This document shows, in pieces, positions 15,877 to 24,178 of a DNA stretch of 64,000 nt. A model generated the notes under the pieces. It had not been told where the DNA came from, made no database searches, and saw nothing but the letters and a program-made list of their open reading frames with translations. A program made the position numbers and the translations under genes. How positions within the stretch are numbered: position 1 is the first letter of the stretch; each line of letters opens with the position of its first letter. The stretch covers positions 53,172 to 117,171 of the forward strand of contig NZ_BCQP01000019.1 of assembly GCF_001552135.1 (NCBI RefSeq). The letters run 5' to 3'. This DNA comes from Actinomadura chibensis NBRC 106107. GTDB taxonomy: Bacteria; Actinomycetota; Actinomycetes; Streptosporangiales; Streptosporangiaceae.

Positions 15877-16958
15877 GACACCTCCCGGCACGCGCGATAG
15901 AAGTCGCGCCACTCGGGCCGGTCGCGGACGACGGCCTCCAGGTACTCCTGCCACACGACGCGGTCGGACACCGGGTCCTGGACGACGGCGCCGACGATCC
16001 CGCCCGCGACGTCGGCGGCGCGCAGCACCCCGTCGCCGAAGTGCGCGGCGAGCGCCAGCCCGCTCGTCACGACCGAGATCGCCTCGGCGGTGCTGAGCGT
16101 CCCGCTCGGGGACTTGAGCTTGGTGCGCCCGTCGGCCGTCACGCCCGACCGCAGCTCGCGGAACACGGTCACGACGCGGCGGATCTCCTCCAGCCCGGCC
16201 GGGGACTCGGGCAGCTCCAGGCCCGCGCCGATCTGGTCGACCCGGCGGGAGACGATGTCGACCTCGTCCTCGACGGTCTCCGGCAGCGGCAGCACGACCG
16301 TGTTGAACCGGCGGCGCAGCGCGCTGGACAGCTCGTTCACGCCCCGGTCGCGGTCGTTCGCGGTGGCGATCACGGTGAAGCCCTTGCGCGCCTGGACCTC
16401 GGTGTTCAGCTCCGGGACGGGCAGCGTCTTCTCCGACAGGACGGTGATCAGGCTGTCCTGCACGTCGGACGGCATCCGGGTCAGCTCCTCCACCCGGACG
16501 ACCGCGCCGCGCCGCATCGCCCGCATCACCGGGCTCTCGACCAGCGCCTTCTCCGAGGGCCCCTCGGCCAGCAGCCGGGCGTAGTTCCACCCGTAGCGGA
16601 TCGCCTCCTCGGCCGTGCCCGCCGTGCCCTGGACGAGCAGCGTCGAGTCGCCGCTGACGGCCGCCGCGAGGTGCTCCGACACCCACGTCTTCGCCGTGCC
16701 GGGCACGCCGAGCAGCAGCAGCGCCCGGTCGGTGGCGAGCGTCGCGACCGCCACCTCCATCAGCCGCCGCGGCCCGACGTACTTCGGGCTGATCGCGGTG
16801 CCGTCCGGCAGTTCGCCGCCGAGCAGGTACGTCGTGACGGCCCACGGCGACAGCCGCCAGCCGGGCGGGCGGGGCCGGTCGTCGTGCTCGGCCAGCCGTG
16901 CCAGCTCACCGGCGTGCTCCTGCTCGGCGTGCGGCCGCAGGACGGCGTCTTCGGTCAC
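15873..16958 (-). CDS. MoxR-type AAA+ ATPase of the SWIM/VWA operon
   Basis: 361 residues from GTG 16956-16958, which overlaps the DUF5691 stop (GTGA) and has GGAGCTGAG upstream. Walker A is GVPGTAKT (84-91), Walker B VVRVEELTR, sensor 1 ATANDRDRG, and an arginine-finger region SSALRRRFN follows. This is the normal arrangement of a chaperone-like MoxR ATPase. It should form a hexamer that remodels a target with the VWA protein encoded downstream. It is not closely similar to the second MoxR at 23181, which has the GVGKT/ADEINR form. Confidence 0.92.
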   Translation of the reverse strand: MTEDAVLRPHAEQEHAGELARLAEHDDRPRPPGWRLSPWAVTTYLLGGELPDGTAISPKYVGPRRLMEVAVATLATDRALLLLGVPGTAKTWVSEHLAAAVSGDSTLLVQGTAGTAEEAIRYGWNYARLLAEGPSEKALVESPVMRAMRRGAVVRVEELTRMPSDVQDSLITVLSEKTLPVPELNTEVQARKGFTVIATANDRDRGVNELSSALRRRFNTVVLPLPETVEDEVDIVSRRVDQIGAGLELPESPAGLEEIRRVVTVFRELRSGVTADGRTKLKSPSGTLSTAEAISVVTSGLALAAHFGDGVLRAADVAGGIVGAVVQDPVSDRVVWQEYLEAVVRDRPEWRDFYRACREVS

Positions 16959-18601
16959 GTGCTCAGCTCCTTCAGCATCTCGGCGCGGAAGCGCAGGGTG
17001 GCGATCAGTTCGGGGACGGCGCGCGGCACGGCGGCACCGGGCGCGGCGTCGGGTGCCGTGTCGGGCGGGGCGGCGAGGTCGTCGAGCCGGTCCGCGGCGG
17101 ACGGGGCGAGCCGCAGGTCGGCGAGGCGGCACAGCTGGGTGACGAGGTGCTCGTCGCGCCGCGTCGGCCGCTCGGCCGCCGTGGCGAGCGCCGCCAGCAC
17201 CGCCGCCGCGAGCGGGCCCGTCCACGGGCCCGGCACGTGTTCGAGGACGCGCAGCAGGTCGGGCTGCCCCTCCACCCAGCGGATCAGGTCGGCCGCCGCC
17301 GCGTCGCGCTCGCCCTCCGGCAGGACCGACAGCAGGTCGGCGAGGGCCTCGGGCTCGTCCACCATCACGCCGCCCTTGAGCAGCGCGCGGGCCCAGTCGG
17401 CGTCGCGCTGGGCGAGGGCGGCGCGGGCCCACCCGATGTGGACGTCCCGTGCGTCCGACGCCCAGTCGTTCTGCGGGGCCGACTCGGCGGCGGAGCCCCC
17501 GGCGCCGCCGCCGAGGGGAAGGCAGACGATCTCCATGGGCGGGAGGCCGAACAGGTCCGTCCAGGTGGCGAGCGGGGTGCGGGCGAGGATCTCGCGCAGC
17601 CACGCCGCCCGCGTGCCCACCGGGCGCCCGCCGCCGCGCGGCGCGAACGACCCGCTGGGATGGAACGGGACGCCGTCGCGCGCCATGTCCTCGTCGTGCG
17701 ACCGCGGCGGCTCGACCCGGATCCACGTCTGCCGCCGGCCGCGCGCCGAGCGCCGCTCGGGGACGAGGCAGGCCCGCGCCCGCGCGGCCATCCGCTCCCC
17801 GTAGGCGGAGCCGGGCACGCGGGCGAGCAGGTCGGAGGCGATCTGCCTGACGTCCTTGCCGCGGTCCTCCAGGGCGGCTTCGAGGAACTCCTCGTCGTCG
17901 AGCGACAGGCCGTGCGCGAACGTCGCGAGGAACGCGGCCCGGTCGGGCGCGGGCTCGGCCGTCCACGTCCCGCGCAGCAGGTCGCGCGCCCGCGCCGGGT
18001 CGGACCCGCGGAGCATGGTCAGGTAGGCGACGCGCCTGTTCCGCGTCCCCGTCTCCCACACCTCGGGGCCGCCGCCGGGGTCGTCGCCCGCGCCGACCAG
18101 GTACGCCCAGTCGGTGTTCTGCAGCGCCAGCCAGACGCCGCGCCGCCCGGCCGCGCGGGCGATCGGCGGCCGCAGCATCCGGTCGGTGCGGCCGCGTTCG
18201 AGCAGGTCGGGCAGCGACTGCGCGGGCACCCGGAAGCCGCGGGAGGCGGCGGCGTCGAGCCACTCGGGCAGGACGCGGATCTGCTCGCCCGCGAGGATCC
18301 GCCGCAGCCGCGCCGCCGCCGGGCCCGGCACCACCGGGGCCTCCTCCTCGGGGGCGAGCGCGATCGGCTCGGGCGCCGCGCCGGCCGGGACGAGCCCGGC
18401 CCGCCGCCGCACCGTCAGCAGCGCCGCCGCGTCGAGCAGCCGCCCCGCCTTGTCGGACGTCTCGCCGGACGTCTCGCCGGACGGTTCGCCGGGCGCCTGG
18501 GGCAGGACGGGCGGGTCGCGCCGCTCGGTGCCGAGCAGGGCCACGGTGACGAGCTCGTTCCACGTGCTCTCGTTGAAGGCGCTCTCGTCCGGCGCGGTCA
18601 C
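16955..18601 (-). CDS. DUF5691 family protein
   Basis: 548 residues from GTG 18599-18601, overlapping the SWIM stop in GTGA. The protein is rich in Ala, Arg and Leu and looks like a solenoid of helical repeats (for example RRVAYLTMLRGSDPARARDLL, AFLATFAHGLSLDDEEFLEAAL). It has no membrane segment or nucleotide motif. As I recall, DUF5691 is found almost only between SWIM and MoxR genes in actinobacteria, which makes it a probable scaffold or substrate receptor of the complex. WNELVTVALLGTERR at the N-terminus is the most characteristic segment. Function unknown. Confidence 0.82.
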   Translation of the reverse strand: MTAPDESAFNESTWNELVTVALLGTERRDPPVLPQAPGEPSGETSGETSDKAGRLLDAAALLTVRRRAGLVPAGAAPEPIALAPEEEAPVVPGPAAARLRRILAGEQIRVLPEWLDAAASRGFRVPAQSLPDLLERGRTDRMLRPPIARAAGRRGVWLALQNTDWAYLVGAGDDPGGGPEVWETGTRNRRVAYLTMLRGSDPARARDLLRGTWTAEPAPDRAAFLATFAHGLSLDDEEFLEAALEDRGKDVRQIASDLLARVPGSAYGERMAARARACLVPERRSARGRRQTWIRVEPPRSHDEDMARDGVPFHPSGSFAPRGGGRPVGTRAAWLREILARTPLATWTDLFGLPPMEIVCLPLGGGAGGSAAESAPQNDWASDARDVHIGWARAALAQRDADWARALLKGGVMVDEPEALADLLSVLPEGERDAAAADLIRWVEGQPDLLRVLEHVPGPWTGPLAAAVLAALATAAERPTRRDEHLVTQLCRLADLRLAPSAADRLDDLAAPPDTAPDAAPGAAVPRAVPELIATLRFRAEMLKELST

Positions 18602-19896
18602 AGGACCACCGTCCCCTCGTCGTCGTGCCAGGCGGCGAGCGGGCGCAGGCCGCGCGGGCCCCATTCCCCGGCCAGCGTGACGGGCCCGCCGCCGGACAGC
18701 GCGAGCAGCCGCCACGGGTCGCCCAGCCGGAGCGGCAGCGCGTCGCCGGACGGGTCGGACGCGAACAGCTCGCCCCGCTCGCCGCGCGCCAGCCGGACGT
18801 CCGCCAGCAGGGCGGGCCAGCGGTCGAGCCACGGGTCGGCGGCGAGGGCGGCGGCGTGCCCGTCCAGGAAGCCGCGCACGGACGTCCCGGCGGGGCGCGC
18901 CGGGGCGGCCGCCCCGTGCCGCTCGGCGACCAGCGCCCGCAGCGGCGGCGACCCCGGGTAGAAGGCCAGCTCCGCGTCGACCTCCGTGCCGACGACGAGG
19001 GACGCGTCGAGCGTCGTGCCCGGCGCGGCGAACGACAGCACCAGCGCGGGACGCCCCGTCCGCCGCCCGAGCAGCCAGACGCGGCGCGTCGTCAGCAGGT
19101 CCTGCGCGGTGTCGCGGGCGCCCGTCACGCACCACAGGTCGCGGACGCGCTCGCCGTCCGCGAGCACCTCCTCCTGCGGCACCGTGAACCCGACGCGGGA
19201 GCGGACGGTGTCGCGCAGCCCCGCCGGGAGCTCGCCGCGCCGCCGGTAGGCCCGGACGAGCAGCCGCAGCAGCGCGTACTCCGCCAGCAGCGGGCCCGGC
19301 CAGCCGGGCCGCCGGATGATCGCCGCGCAGCCCCGCACCTGGCCCGCGAGCGCGCCCGCCTGCGCGTCGACGAGCCGCCTGGCCGCGTCGTCCCACATCC
19401 GGTAGGGGGCCTTCTCGGCCCGCGCGAGCCCGTGCGCGACCTGGTCGCGGAGCCACTGGTCGAGCTCGGCGAGCCCGTCGTCGACGCGCCGCTCGCGGCG
19501 CTCGACCGTGCGCGGGTCGCGCGCCTTGGCCGCGGACGCGGCGCGCCGCTCGGCCGCCCTGTCGGCGCGGGCGCGGCGCTCCTCCATCCACTCGGCGGCC
19601 CAGCCGGGCCGCGGCCCCTCGTCGACCGTGCCGTCGCTCCAGAGCAGCAGCAGGCCGAGGGCGTGTTTGCAGGGAAACTTGCGGCTCGGGCAGGAGCACC
19701 GGAAGGCGGGCTCGGCCAGGTCGGCGCACGTCCGGTAGACGGACGAGCCGCTGCCCCGGCACTCGCCCCACACCGCCTCGCCGTCGCAGCCCGCCGCGCC
19801 CCACTTGGCGGGCTTGGCGACGCCGCCCGCCGCCTTCGCGGACGCGGCGTCCGGCGCGAGGCCGAGCACCTGCTCCCGGTCCCATCGATCGCTCAC
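18598..19896 (-). CDS. SWIM zinc-finger protein
   Basis: 432 residues from GTG 19894-19896. ATG 19926 is also in frame, but TAGTTT lies seven bases before the GTG, which would suit a leaderless start, and family members, as I recall them, begin close to the RWxREQVLGLAPDAAS segment seen here. The SWIM motif CxCx6CxH is FRCSCPSRKFPCKHALGLLLL near residue 70, a zinc site that binds DNA or protein. A charged helical region and a C-terminal beta-rich region follow. It is the first gene of the coupled set SWIM-DUF5691-MoxR-DUF5682-VWA and is a likely recognition subunit. Confidence 0.87.
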   Translation of the reverse strand: MSDRWDREQVLGLAPDAASAKAAGGVAKPAKWGAAGCDGEAVWGECRGSGSSVYRTCADLAEPAFRCSCPSRKFPCKHALGLLLLWSDGTVDEGPRPGWAAEWMEERRARADRAAERRAASAAKARDPRTVERRERRVDDGLAELDQWLRDQVAHGLARAEKAPYRMWDDAARRLVDAQAGALAGQVRGCAAIIRRPGWPGPLLAEYALLRLLVRAYRRRGELPAGLRDTVRSRVGFTVPQEEVLADGERVRDLWCVTGARDTAQDLLTTRRVWLLGRRTGRPALVLSFAAPGTTLDASLVVGTEVDAELAFYPGSPPLRALVAERHGAAAPARPAGTSVRGFLDGHAAALAADPWLDRWPALLADVRLARGERGELFASDPSGDALPLRLGDPWRLLALSGGGPVTLAGEWGPRGLRPLAAWHDDEGTVVL

Positions 19897-19965
19897 ACGT
19901 CCGAAACTATCCGCCCCCTCGGACATTCCCCGCGTGACGATCTACCAGCGCGCCGACCAGGCGGA

Positions 19966-20721
19966 TCAGGGGGTGGGGAGGCCGGGCAGGTCGGGCAGCG
20001 AGACGTCCGGGACGAGCAGCGCCCCGCCGGTCACCAGCGCGAGCAGCGCGACCGCCGCGAACAGGCTCACCCAGGCGAGGCCGGGGACGCCGGTGAGGTG
20101 CGCGAGCTGGTCGGCGTCGGAGCTCGGCGCCATGTGCCGGGCGCGCATCCGCTGCAGCTCGACCACCGGCCGGACCGCGGCGAGCAGCAGGAACGACGCG
20201 GCGAGGTAGGCGAACCCGGCCTGCACCTCGGCGCTGCCGAGCCAGGACACCGCGAAGATCACCGCGCCGGTGGCGATCACCGACAGCGCGCCGTAGGCGT
20301 TGCGGATCATGACGAGCATCGCGCCGAGCAGCGCGAGCGAGAACCACAGCATCAGCGTGATCCGCCCGGCCGCGAGCAGCAGCGCGAAGAACAGCCCGAG
20401 CAGCGGCGGGGTGAGGTACCCGGCCATCGCCGTGAAGATCATGCCGGGGCCGTGCGGCTTGCCGCGCGACACGGTCACGCCCGAGGTGTCGGAGTGCAGC
20501 TTGATGCCGTCCAGCTTGCGGCCGGTGAGCAGGGCGACGAGCGCGTGCCCGCCCTCGTGCGCGATCGTGACCGTGTTGCGCGCGACCCGCCAGGTGGGGC
20601 CGTGGGCGACCGCCCCGAGCGCCACGACGCCGACGAGCAGGACGAGCCACCACGGCGGGTCCGGCTGCGTCCCCGTCACGCGGTCCCACAGGTCGGCGAT
20701 GCTCACGTTTTCCACGTCCAC
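19966..20721 (-). CDS. M50 family (M50B) integral membrane metallopeptidase
   Basis: Up to 251 residues; GTG codons at 20721, 20715 and 20706 all could start it. The zinc motif HEGGH is at 55-59, next to a predicted helix, and six or so membrane segments follow. The C-terminal DADQLAHLTGVP matches the conserved block of the actinobacterial M50B family and probably holds the third zinc ligand. These are site-2-protease-like intramembrane peptidases; the substrate is unknown. It lies about 70 bases upstream of the SWIM gene on the same strand and might be co-transcribed with it. Confidence 0.85.
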   Translation of the reverse strand: MDVENVSIADLWDRVTGTQPDPPWWLVLLVGVVALGAVAHGPTWRVARNTVTIAHEGGHALVALLTGRKLDGIKLHSDTSGVTVSRGKPHGPGMIFTAMAGYLTPPLLGLFFALLLAAGRITLMLWFSLALLGAMLVMIRNAYGALSVIATGAVIFAVSWLGSAEVQAGFAYLAASFLLLAAVRPVVELQRMRARHMAPSSDADQLAHLTGVPGLAWVSLFAAVALLALVTGGALLVPDVSLPDLPGLPTP

Positions 20722-21072
20722 CTCGGAGTCGTCGTCGCGCTGCCCGAATCGCGCTGCCCAACCTTAGGACGTCGGGGATAACGTTCGCGTTCGGTTCACC
20801 GCGGTCGTATCGCACGTGGGGCCGGGGACCGGACGCGCCCGGCGGTGTCCGGAGATGTGATCAATGTCATTCCGGTCCGCCCGTAACCGGCGATGTCACC
20901 GTGGATCACCAGGTGAGATCTTCGCGGATCTCGTTACGGCGCGCCCCGCACACCCGTTATGGTGCCCTTCGCACCGGGGATCGCGGCTCCCGATCCCGGC
21001 GCGATCGAGAGGGTGTGACGGGGATTGAACGGGGATCGGTCCTCCGCGCGGGCCAGGGGGCGGCGCGGAGTC
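20722..21072. other. 351-base non-coding region between divergent genes
   Basis: No gene is visible. It should hold the promoters of the M50 gene (left) and the first FN3 gene (right). It contains an 11-bp palindrome TCACCAGGTGA at 20906-20916, a candidate -10 motif at 20958-20963, and a hairpin GGGATCG/CGATCCC at 20977-20997 that would lie at the start of the FN3 transcript. Confidence 0.7.
20953..20967 (+). promoter_or_regulatory. Promoter motif shared with the FN3 paralogue (copy 1)
   Basis: CCCGTTATGGTGCCC contains a -10-like TATGGT. A matching segment, CCCGCTACGGTGTCC, precedes the paralogous FN3 gene at 29346-29360 (12 of 15 bases the same). TTACGG at 20934-20939 is a weak -35 candidate 18 bases upstream. 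Confidence 0.4.
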
Positions 21073-23181
21073 ATGGGGTTTTTCCGGCGTGACCGGCTGA
21101 CGGGGCAGGTCACGGCGGGGCTCGTCGGCGTGCTCTGCGTGAGCGCGCTCGTCTACGGCGTGGGCACGGCGAGCGCCAGGTACAAGCTGTCCGACGTCGG
21201 CGCCTGGCTCAGCGCCGGGGCGAAGGGCCTGGTCGTCCACGCCAACGGGCTGGCGGGCAAGGTCGACGGCAAGGCGGCCGTGGTCCCGCAGATGCGCGGC
21301 CACCATATCAAGATCGTTCAGGACGGCACGACCGTCCTGCTCGTGGACGAGGACACCGGCGTCGTCAGCCGGATCGACCCGTCCCAGCTCACGATCACGG
21401 GCAGCCGCCCGGTCGGCGGGCCGGGGCTGCAGGTGCTCGCCGGGGCGGGGGCCGCGTACACGGTCGACCTGGTCAAGGGGGTCGTCCAGCAGATCGACCC
21501 GCTGCGGCTCACGCCGCTCGGCGCGGCGACGACGCTCACCGCGCCGCTCGGCCAGGCGGGCATCGACGCCGACGGGATCCTGTGGGTGCCCGAGCCGCGG
21601 ACGGGGAAGGTCGTCCCGTTCCGCGGGTCCGGGCGGGGCGCGCCGGTCGGCGTGGGCGAGCCGGGCGACCGGCTGGCGCTCACCATCGCGGGCGGACGTC
21701 CCGTGGTCGTCGACAGCACGTCCGCGACGGCGCTGGTCGTCCGGCCGGAGGGCGCGCAGCGGATCACCCTGCCCGCGCCGGTCGCGCGGGCGCGCGGCGG
21801 CGTCAAGGTCCCGGCGGTCACGGACGGGCAGCTCGTCCCGATGCTCGGCGACGGCGGCGCCCTGTACCTGCTGAACACCGGCGTCGGACGCGTCGACTCG
21901 GTCGCGCTGCGCATGCCCGACCACGCGTTCGAGCCGCCGCACGTCCTCGGCTCGCGCGTCTACCTGCCCGACCGCACGTCCGGCCGCCTGCTGGTCTACA
22001 ACGTCGACGGCAACGCCTGGGAGCGGCCGATCGCCGCGACCCGCCCCGGCGGGACGATCGAGCTCCTCGTCCGCGACCACATGCTGTGGGTGAACGACCC
22101 GAACGGCGCGGTCGCCCTCGCGTTCGACCCGGGCGGCGGCGTCAAGCGGATCAAGAAGTACGACGACCGGATCCCGGGCGGCGCGCGGCGGCCGCTGCCC
22201 GTCCAGGCGGACCCGGGCGGCGGGCGCGGCAACCGCAACGGCGCGGGTGGCGGGCCGGGCGGATCCAACGGCGTCCCGCCCCGGGGCAGGCCGCCGAAGG
22301 CCCCGGCGAAGAGGGACCCGACCGCGCCCGACCCGCCGACGCCCGTGGCGTCCGGCGACAACGGGGCGGTCAAGGTGCGGTTCACGCCCGCCGTCCAGCC
22401 GCCGGGCGTGTACCCGGTGACGCGGTTCGTCCTGCTCGACCAGGCGGGCGCGCCGGTGGCCGGGGCGAGCCCGGCGCGGTTCCCCGCGAACACCCGCGGC
22501 GGGACGTTCACGGTCGGCGGCCTCACCTGCGACACGACGACCCACGTCTACAAGGTCGCCGCCGAGTACAGGGGCAAGGACGGCAGGGCCGCCTACAGCG
22601 AGTCCGGCGACGTCGGCGCGACCGCCTGCACGGCCCCCGGCCCGGCGACGGCGCTCACCGCGACCGGCGTCGACCACGGCGCGAACCTCGCCTGGGGCGC
22701 GTCGTCCGGGTACGACGTCACCTACGACATCGCCTGGGACGGCGGCTCCGCCACGACCAAGGGCACGTCCAAGTCGGTCACCGGGCTGGCCAACGGGCGC
22801 ACCCACACGCTGACCGTGACCGCCCGCAACGGCGCCGGGTCGTCCACGCCCGTGAGCACGTCGGTGGACCTCGACCCCGCCGCCCACGCCCGGACCTACA
22901 ACGGGCACCACAACGAGACGACCAGCACCTACCTGCACACCGGCCCGGCGACGACGGCGCCGCGCGACGGCTCGTTCCCCAAGGGCTTCACGGGAGCGGT
23001 GAAGGTGATCTGCCAGGAGACCGGCGACCGCGTCCAGGACCAACAGGACCCGCGCCTCGTCAGCACCGTCTGGGACAAGATCGAGTATGGGGGCCGGGTG
23101 CGCTGGGTCAGCGACATCTACGTGACCACCCCCGGCTCCGACTCGGGGACCTTCTCTTCGACGCTCTGGGGATGCAGCTGA
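21073..23181 (+). CDS. Membrane-anchored beta-propeller/FN3 protein, paralogue 1
   Basis: 702 residues from ATG 21073 (CGGAG close upstream). A short basic N-terminus (FFRRDRLTGQ) leads into one membrane helix (residues 11-35), so nearly the whole protein is outside. Residues 40-385 have repeating short beta segments (ILWVPEPRTGKVVPF, LVYNVDGNAWERP) and look like a beta-propeller. A Gly/Pro-rich linker and two FN3-like domains follow, then an SH3-like end (STVWDKIEYGGRVRWVSDIYVTT) with two cysteines. It overlaps the MoxR start by one base (TGATG), so it is the first gene of FN3-MoxR-DUF58-transglutaminase. Its role outside the cell is unknown; it may be the sensor or client. Confidence 0.85.
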   Translation: MGFFRRDRLTGQVTAGLVGVLCVSALVYGVGTASARYKLSDVGAWLSAGAKGLVVHANGLAGKVDGKAAVVPQMRGHHIKIVQDGTTVLLVDEDTGVVSRIDPSQLTITGSRPVGGPGLQVLAGAGAAYTVDLVKGVVQQIDPLRLTPLGAATTLTAPLGQAGIDADGILWVPEPRTGKVVPFRGSGRGAPVGVGEPGDRLALTIAGGRPVVVDSTSATALVVRPEGAQRITLPAPVARARGGVKVPAVTDGQLVPMLGDGGALYLLNTGVGRVDSVALRMPDHAFEPPHVLGSRVYLPDRTSGRLLVYNVDGNAWERPIAATRPGGTIELLVRDHMLWVNDPNGAVALAFDPGGGVKRIKKYDDRIPGGARRPLPVQADPGGGRGNRNGAGGGPGGSNGVPPRGRPPKAPAKRDPTAPDPPTPVASGDNGAVKVRFTPAVQPPGVYPVTRFVLLDQAGAPVAGASPARFPANTRGGTFTVGGLTCDTTTHVYKVAAEYRGKDGRAAYSESGDVGATACTAPGPATALTATGVDHGANLAWGASSGYDVTYDIAWDGGSATTKGTSKSVTGLANGRTHTLTVTARNGAGSSTPVSTSVDLDPAAHARTYNGHHNETTSTYLHTGPATTAPRDGSFPKGFTGAVKVICQETGDRVQDQQDPRLVSTVWDKIEYGGRVRWVSDIYVTTPGSDSGTFSSTLWGCS

Positions 23182-24164
23182 TGACCGAGAACGGGGCCAT
23201 GGACGCGGAGGCGCTGGTCGCGCGGTTCGCGCAGATGTTCGCGGCGCTCGCGGGCAACGTCGAGCGGGTGGTGCGCGGCAAGCGGGAGAAGGTGGAGCTG
23301 GCGCTGGTCTGCCTGCTCGCCGAGGGGCACCTGCTGGTCGAGGACGTCCCCGGCGTCGGCAAGACGACGCTCGCCCGCGCGATGTCGGCGTCCGTGGACG
23401 CCAAGTGGGCGCGCATCCAGTTCACCCCCGACCTGCTGCCGAGCGACATCACCGGCGTGTCGATCTTCAACCAGGGGACGAGCGCGTTCGAGTTCCACCC
23501 CGGCCCGATCTTCGCCAACATCGCCGTCGCCGACGAGATCAACCGCGGCTCCCCGAAGACGCAGTCGGCGCTGCTGGAGGTCATGGAGGAGCGCCGGGTC
23601 AGCGTGGAGGGCGCGCCGCACCCGGTGCCGCGCCCGTTCATGGTGATCGCGACGCAGAACCCGGTCGACATGGACGGCACCTACCCGCTCCCGGAGGCGC
23701 AGCTCGACCGGTTCCTGATGCGGATCTCGATGGGCTACCCCGACCACCAGGCGGAGGTGGCGCTGCTCGCGGGCGCGCCGACCGGCGCGACGCTCGACCA
23801 GATGCCGCCGGTGATGGCCCGCGAGGACCTCGCCCGTATGATCGACTTCGCGCAGCGGCTGCACGTCGCGCCGCCGCTGTTCGACTACCTGGTGCGGGTC
23901 GTCGCGGCCACCCGCGAGCATCCCGACCTGCGGCTCGGCGCGTCGCCCCGGGCGAGCATCGCGCTGCTGCGGGCGGCGCGGGTGCGGGCGGCGGCGGCCG
24001 GGCGGTCCTACGTCGTGCCGGAGGACGTGAAGGCGCTCGCCGTGCCGGTGATCGCGCACCGGCTGGTCGTCACGCCGGAGGCGGAGCTGCGCGGCCGCAC
24101 CGGCGCCGACGTCGTCGGGGAGGCGCTGCAGAACGTGCCGACGCCGCAGGCCGCCGGTGTCTAG
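23181..24164 (+). CDS. MoxR-type AAA+ ATPase of the DUF58/transglutaminase operon
   Basis: 327 residues from ATG 23181, which shares its A with the FN3 stop (TGATG) and has TGGGGA nine bases upstream; ATG 23172 is an alternative. Walker A is DVPGVGKT (55-62), Walker B VADEINR, sensor 1 ATQNPVDMDGTYPLPEAQ (in part), and the lid domain carries GASPRASIALLRAARVRA. All functional motifs are intact. Such ATPases work with a DUF58 protein that resembles a VWA adaptor, encoded directly downstream here. Confidence 0.95.
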   Translation: MTENGAMDAEALVARFAQMFAALAGNVERVVRGKREKVELALVCLLAEGHLLVEDVPGVGKTTLARAMSASVDAKWARIQFTPDLLPSDITGVSIFNQGTSAFEFHPGPIFANIAVADEINRGSPKTQSALLEVMEERRVSVEGAPHPVPRPFMVIATQNPVDMDGTYPLPEAQLDRFLMRISMGYPDHQAEVALLAGAPTGATLDQMPPVMAREDLARMIDFAQRLHVAPPLFDYLVRVVAATREHPDLRLGASPRASIALLRAARVRAAAAGRSYVVPEDVKALAVPVIAHRLVVTPEAELRGRTGADVVGEALQNVPTPQAAGV

Positions 24165-24178
24165 CGGCGGGGTGTGAG

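Noticed and set aside
20906..20916. TCACCAGGTGA palindrome as an operator
   Set aside because: Short and without a matching second site or an obvious regulator; kept only as part of the gap description.
20901..21092. Small 63-residue frame before the first FN3 gene
   Set aside because: Arg/Ser-rich with no ribosome site, and it spans the probable promoter and leader hairpin of the FN3 gene.
21582..24164. 860-residue open frame that would fuse FN3-region sequence to MoxR
   Set aside because: Only the last 327 residues are protein-like (MoxR); the rest is the +1 shadow of the FN3 gene. The TGATG junction at 23179-23183 gives the true start.
15873..24164. Treating the two MoxR ATPases as one duplicated system
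   Set aside because: Their Walker and sensor motifs differ (GVPGTAKT/VEELTR versus DVPGVGKT/ADEINR) and their partners differ (VWA/DUF5682 versus DUF58/transglutaminase-like).
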